Assembly: GCA_947377595.1 (NCBI GenBank)
Contig: CANCGK010000048.1
Location: 1 to 7,202 of the forward strand
Direction of reading: 5' to 3'
Length of the DNA stretch: 7,202 bases
DNA from: a bacterium
GTDB lineage: Bacteria; Babelota; Babeliae; Babelales; Chromulinivoraceae
Below, piece by piece: positions 7,014 to 7,202 of this stretch (its first letter is position 1; the number at the start of each line of letters is the position of its first letter). The translations under genes were made by a program, and so were the position numbers. The notes beneath the pieces were generated by a model. It saw only the letters and a program-made list of their open reading frames with translations, made no database searches and was not told where the DNA came from.

Positions 7014-7202
7014 ATGTCGCTATGCTCATCTTGGGAAATGTCGGTGGCGGCGGCCACTAAACGCTTTTTCGATGCAAAAAAGAGTGCATTAGGCTCACCG
7101 GCCTCTTAATTCCTCGAAATTTTCGTAGAAAACGTAGGGCAAAAAACTATAGCTGAGTAGTTTCCTTGTGAGTAAGATACTCTTGTCAAAGCAAAAAATC
7201 TT
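7014..7202. other. GC-elevated, hairpin-dense block; candidate structured RNA or palindromic element
   Basis: Bases 7021-7140 are about 47% GC, against roughly 30% around them. Short inverted repeats follow one another: 7044-7048/7053-7057 (GTGGC, 4-nt loop), 7072-7076/7085-7089, 7091-7094/7101-7104, 7115-7118/7122-7125, 7144-7149/7158-7163 (6 bp) and 7170-7174/7178-7182 (3-nt loop). In AT-rich genomes such islands often mark structured RNAs, but I could not match it to tmRNA, RNase P RNA, SRP RNA, rRNA or tRNA. Two overlapping 31-codon open stretches exist (an ATG-started one at 7014-7109, and 7061-7156 without a start), neither with a ribosome binding site. The block may continue past the window edge. 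Strand and identity are undetermined. Confidence 0.4.

Noticed and set aside
7183..7188. Perfect leftward TTGACA -35 box near the right edge
   Set aside because: No acceptable -10 lies 15-19 nt downstream on that strand.
6856..7202. Possible tmRNA (GGGGG at 6856-6862 region, CAGATTTTACAGACAGG, and later GCAAAAAACTATAGC)
   Set aside because: The TTCGAC element is absent, the candidate tag would start about 275 nt from the 5' end (normally under 100), and the peptide AKNYS lacks a typical ending. The GGGGG also sits inside the lgt promoter spacer.
7000..7202. RNase P RNA, SRP RNA or 6S RNA
   Set aside because: None of the conserved blocks (GAGGAAAGUCC, ACAGAA, GGAAGCAG) is present on either strand.

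Overview
The window is low in GC (roughly 30% by eye), is read with the standard bacterial code, and is mostly coding. The core genes are typical of bacteria. The left side adds two small exported proteins, one of them a single-ankyrin-unit protein with a lipobox. Low GC plus a secreted ankyrin protein suggests a host-associated bacterium. Candidatus Dependentiae (TM6) or another reduced intracellular lineage would fit, but this is inference: no rRNA or lineage-specific marker is present.

Layout from the left. Positions 1-264 hold the 5' part of a leftward gene for a small exported protein of unknown function. Positions 265-428 are a divergent intergenic region with a good rightward promoter. 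Positions 429-818 hold the rightward ankyrin protein gene. A 20-bp perfect-stem hairpin at 822-869 separates it from the convergent gene at 869-2134, a CNNM/CBS/CorC membrane protein that has its own promoter at 2186-2214. From 6796 down to 2327 runs a tightly packed leftward operon, lgt-dnaG-rpoD. lgt and dnaG overlap by 14 bp, and dnaG and rpoD overlap by 4 bp (ATGA). The operon begins at a good promoter (6841-6869) and probably ends at a hairpin at 2259-2295.

The operon joins lipoprotein maturation (Lgt), replication priming (DnaG) and the housekeeping sigma factor (RpoD). It resembles the classical rpsU-dnaG-rpoD macromolecular-synthesis operon, with lgt in the position upstream of dnaG. 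All three proteins look full length and keep most key motifs. Lgt belongs to a cysteine-rich variant type and has Ser where E. coli has an important His.

The right-hand 400 bases contain no convincing gene. Within them, 7021-7140 rises to about 47% GC and 7044-7182 holds a run of short hairpins. This is the least explained part of the window: it could be a structured RNA, a dispersed palindromic element, or a decayed coding remnant. I did not find clear evidence of a new multi-gene system.
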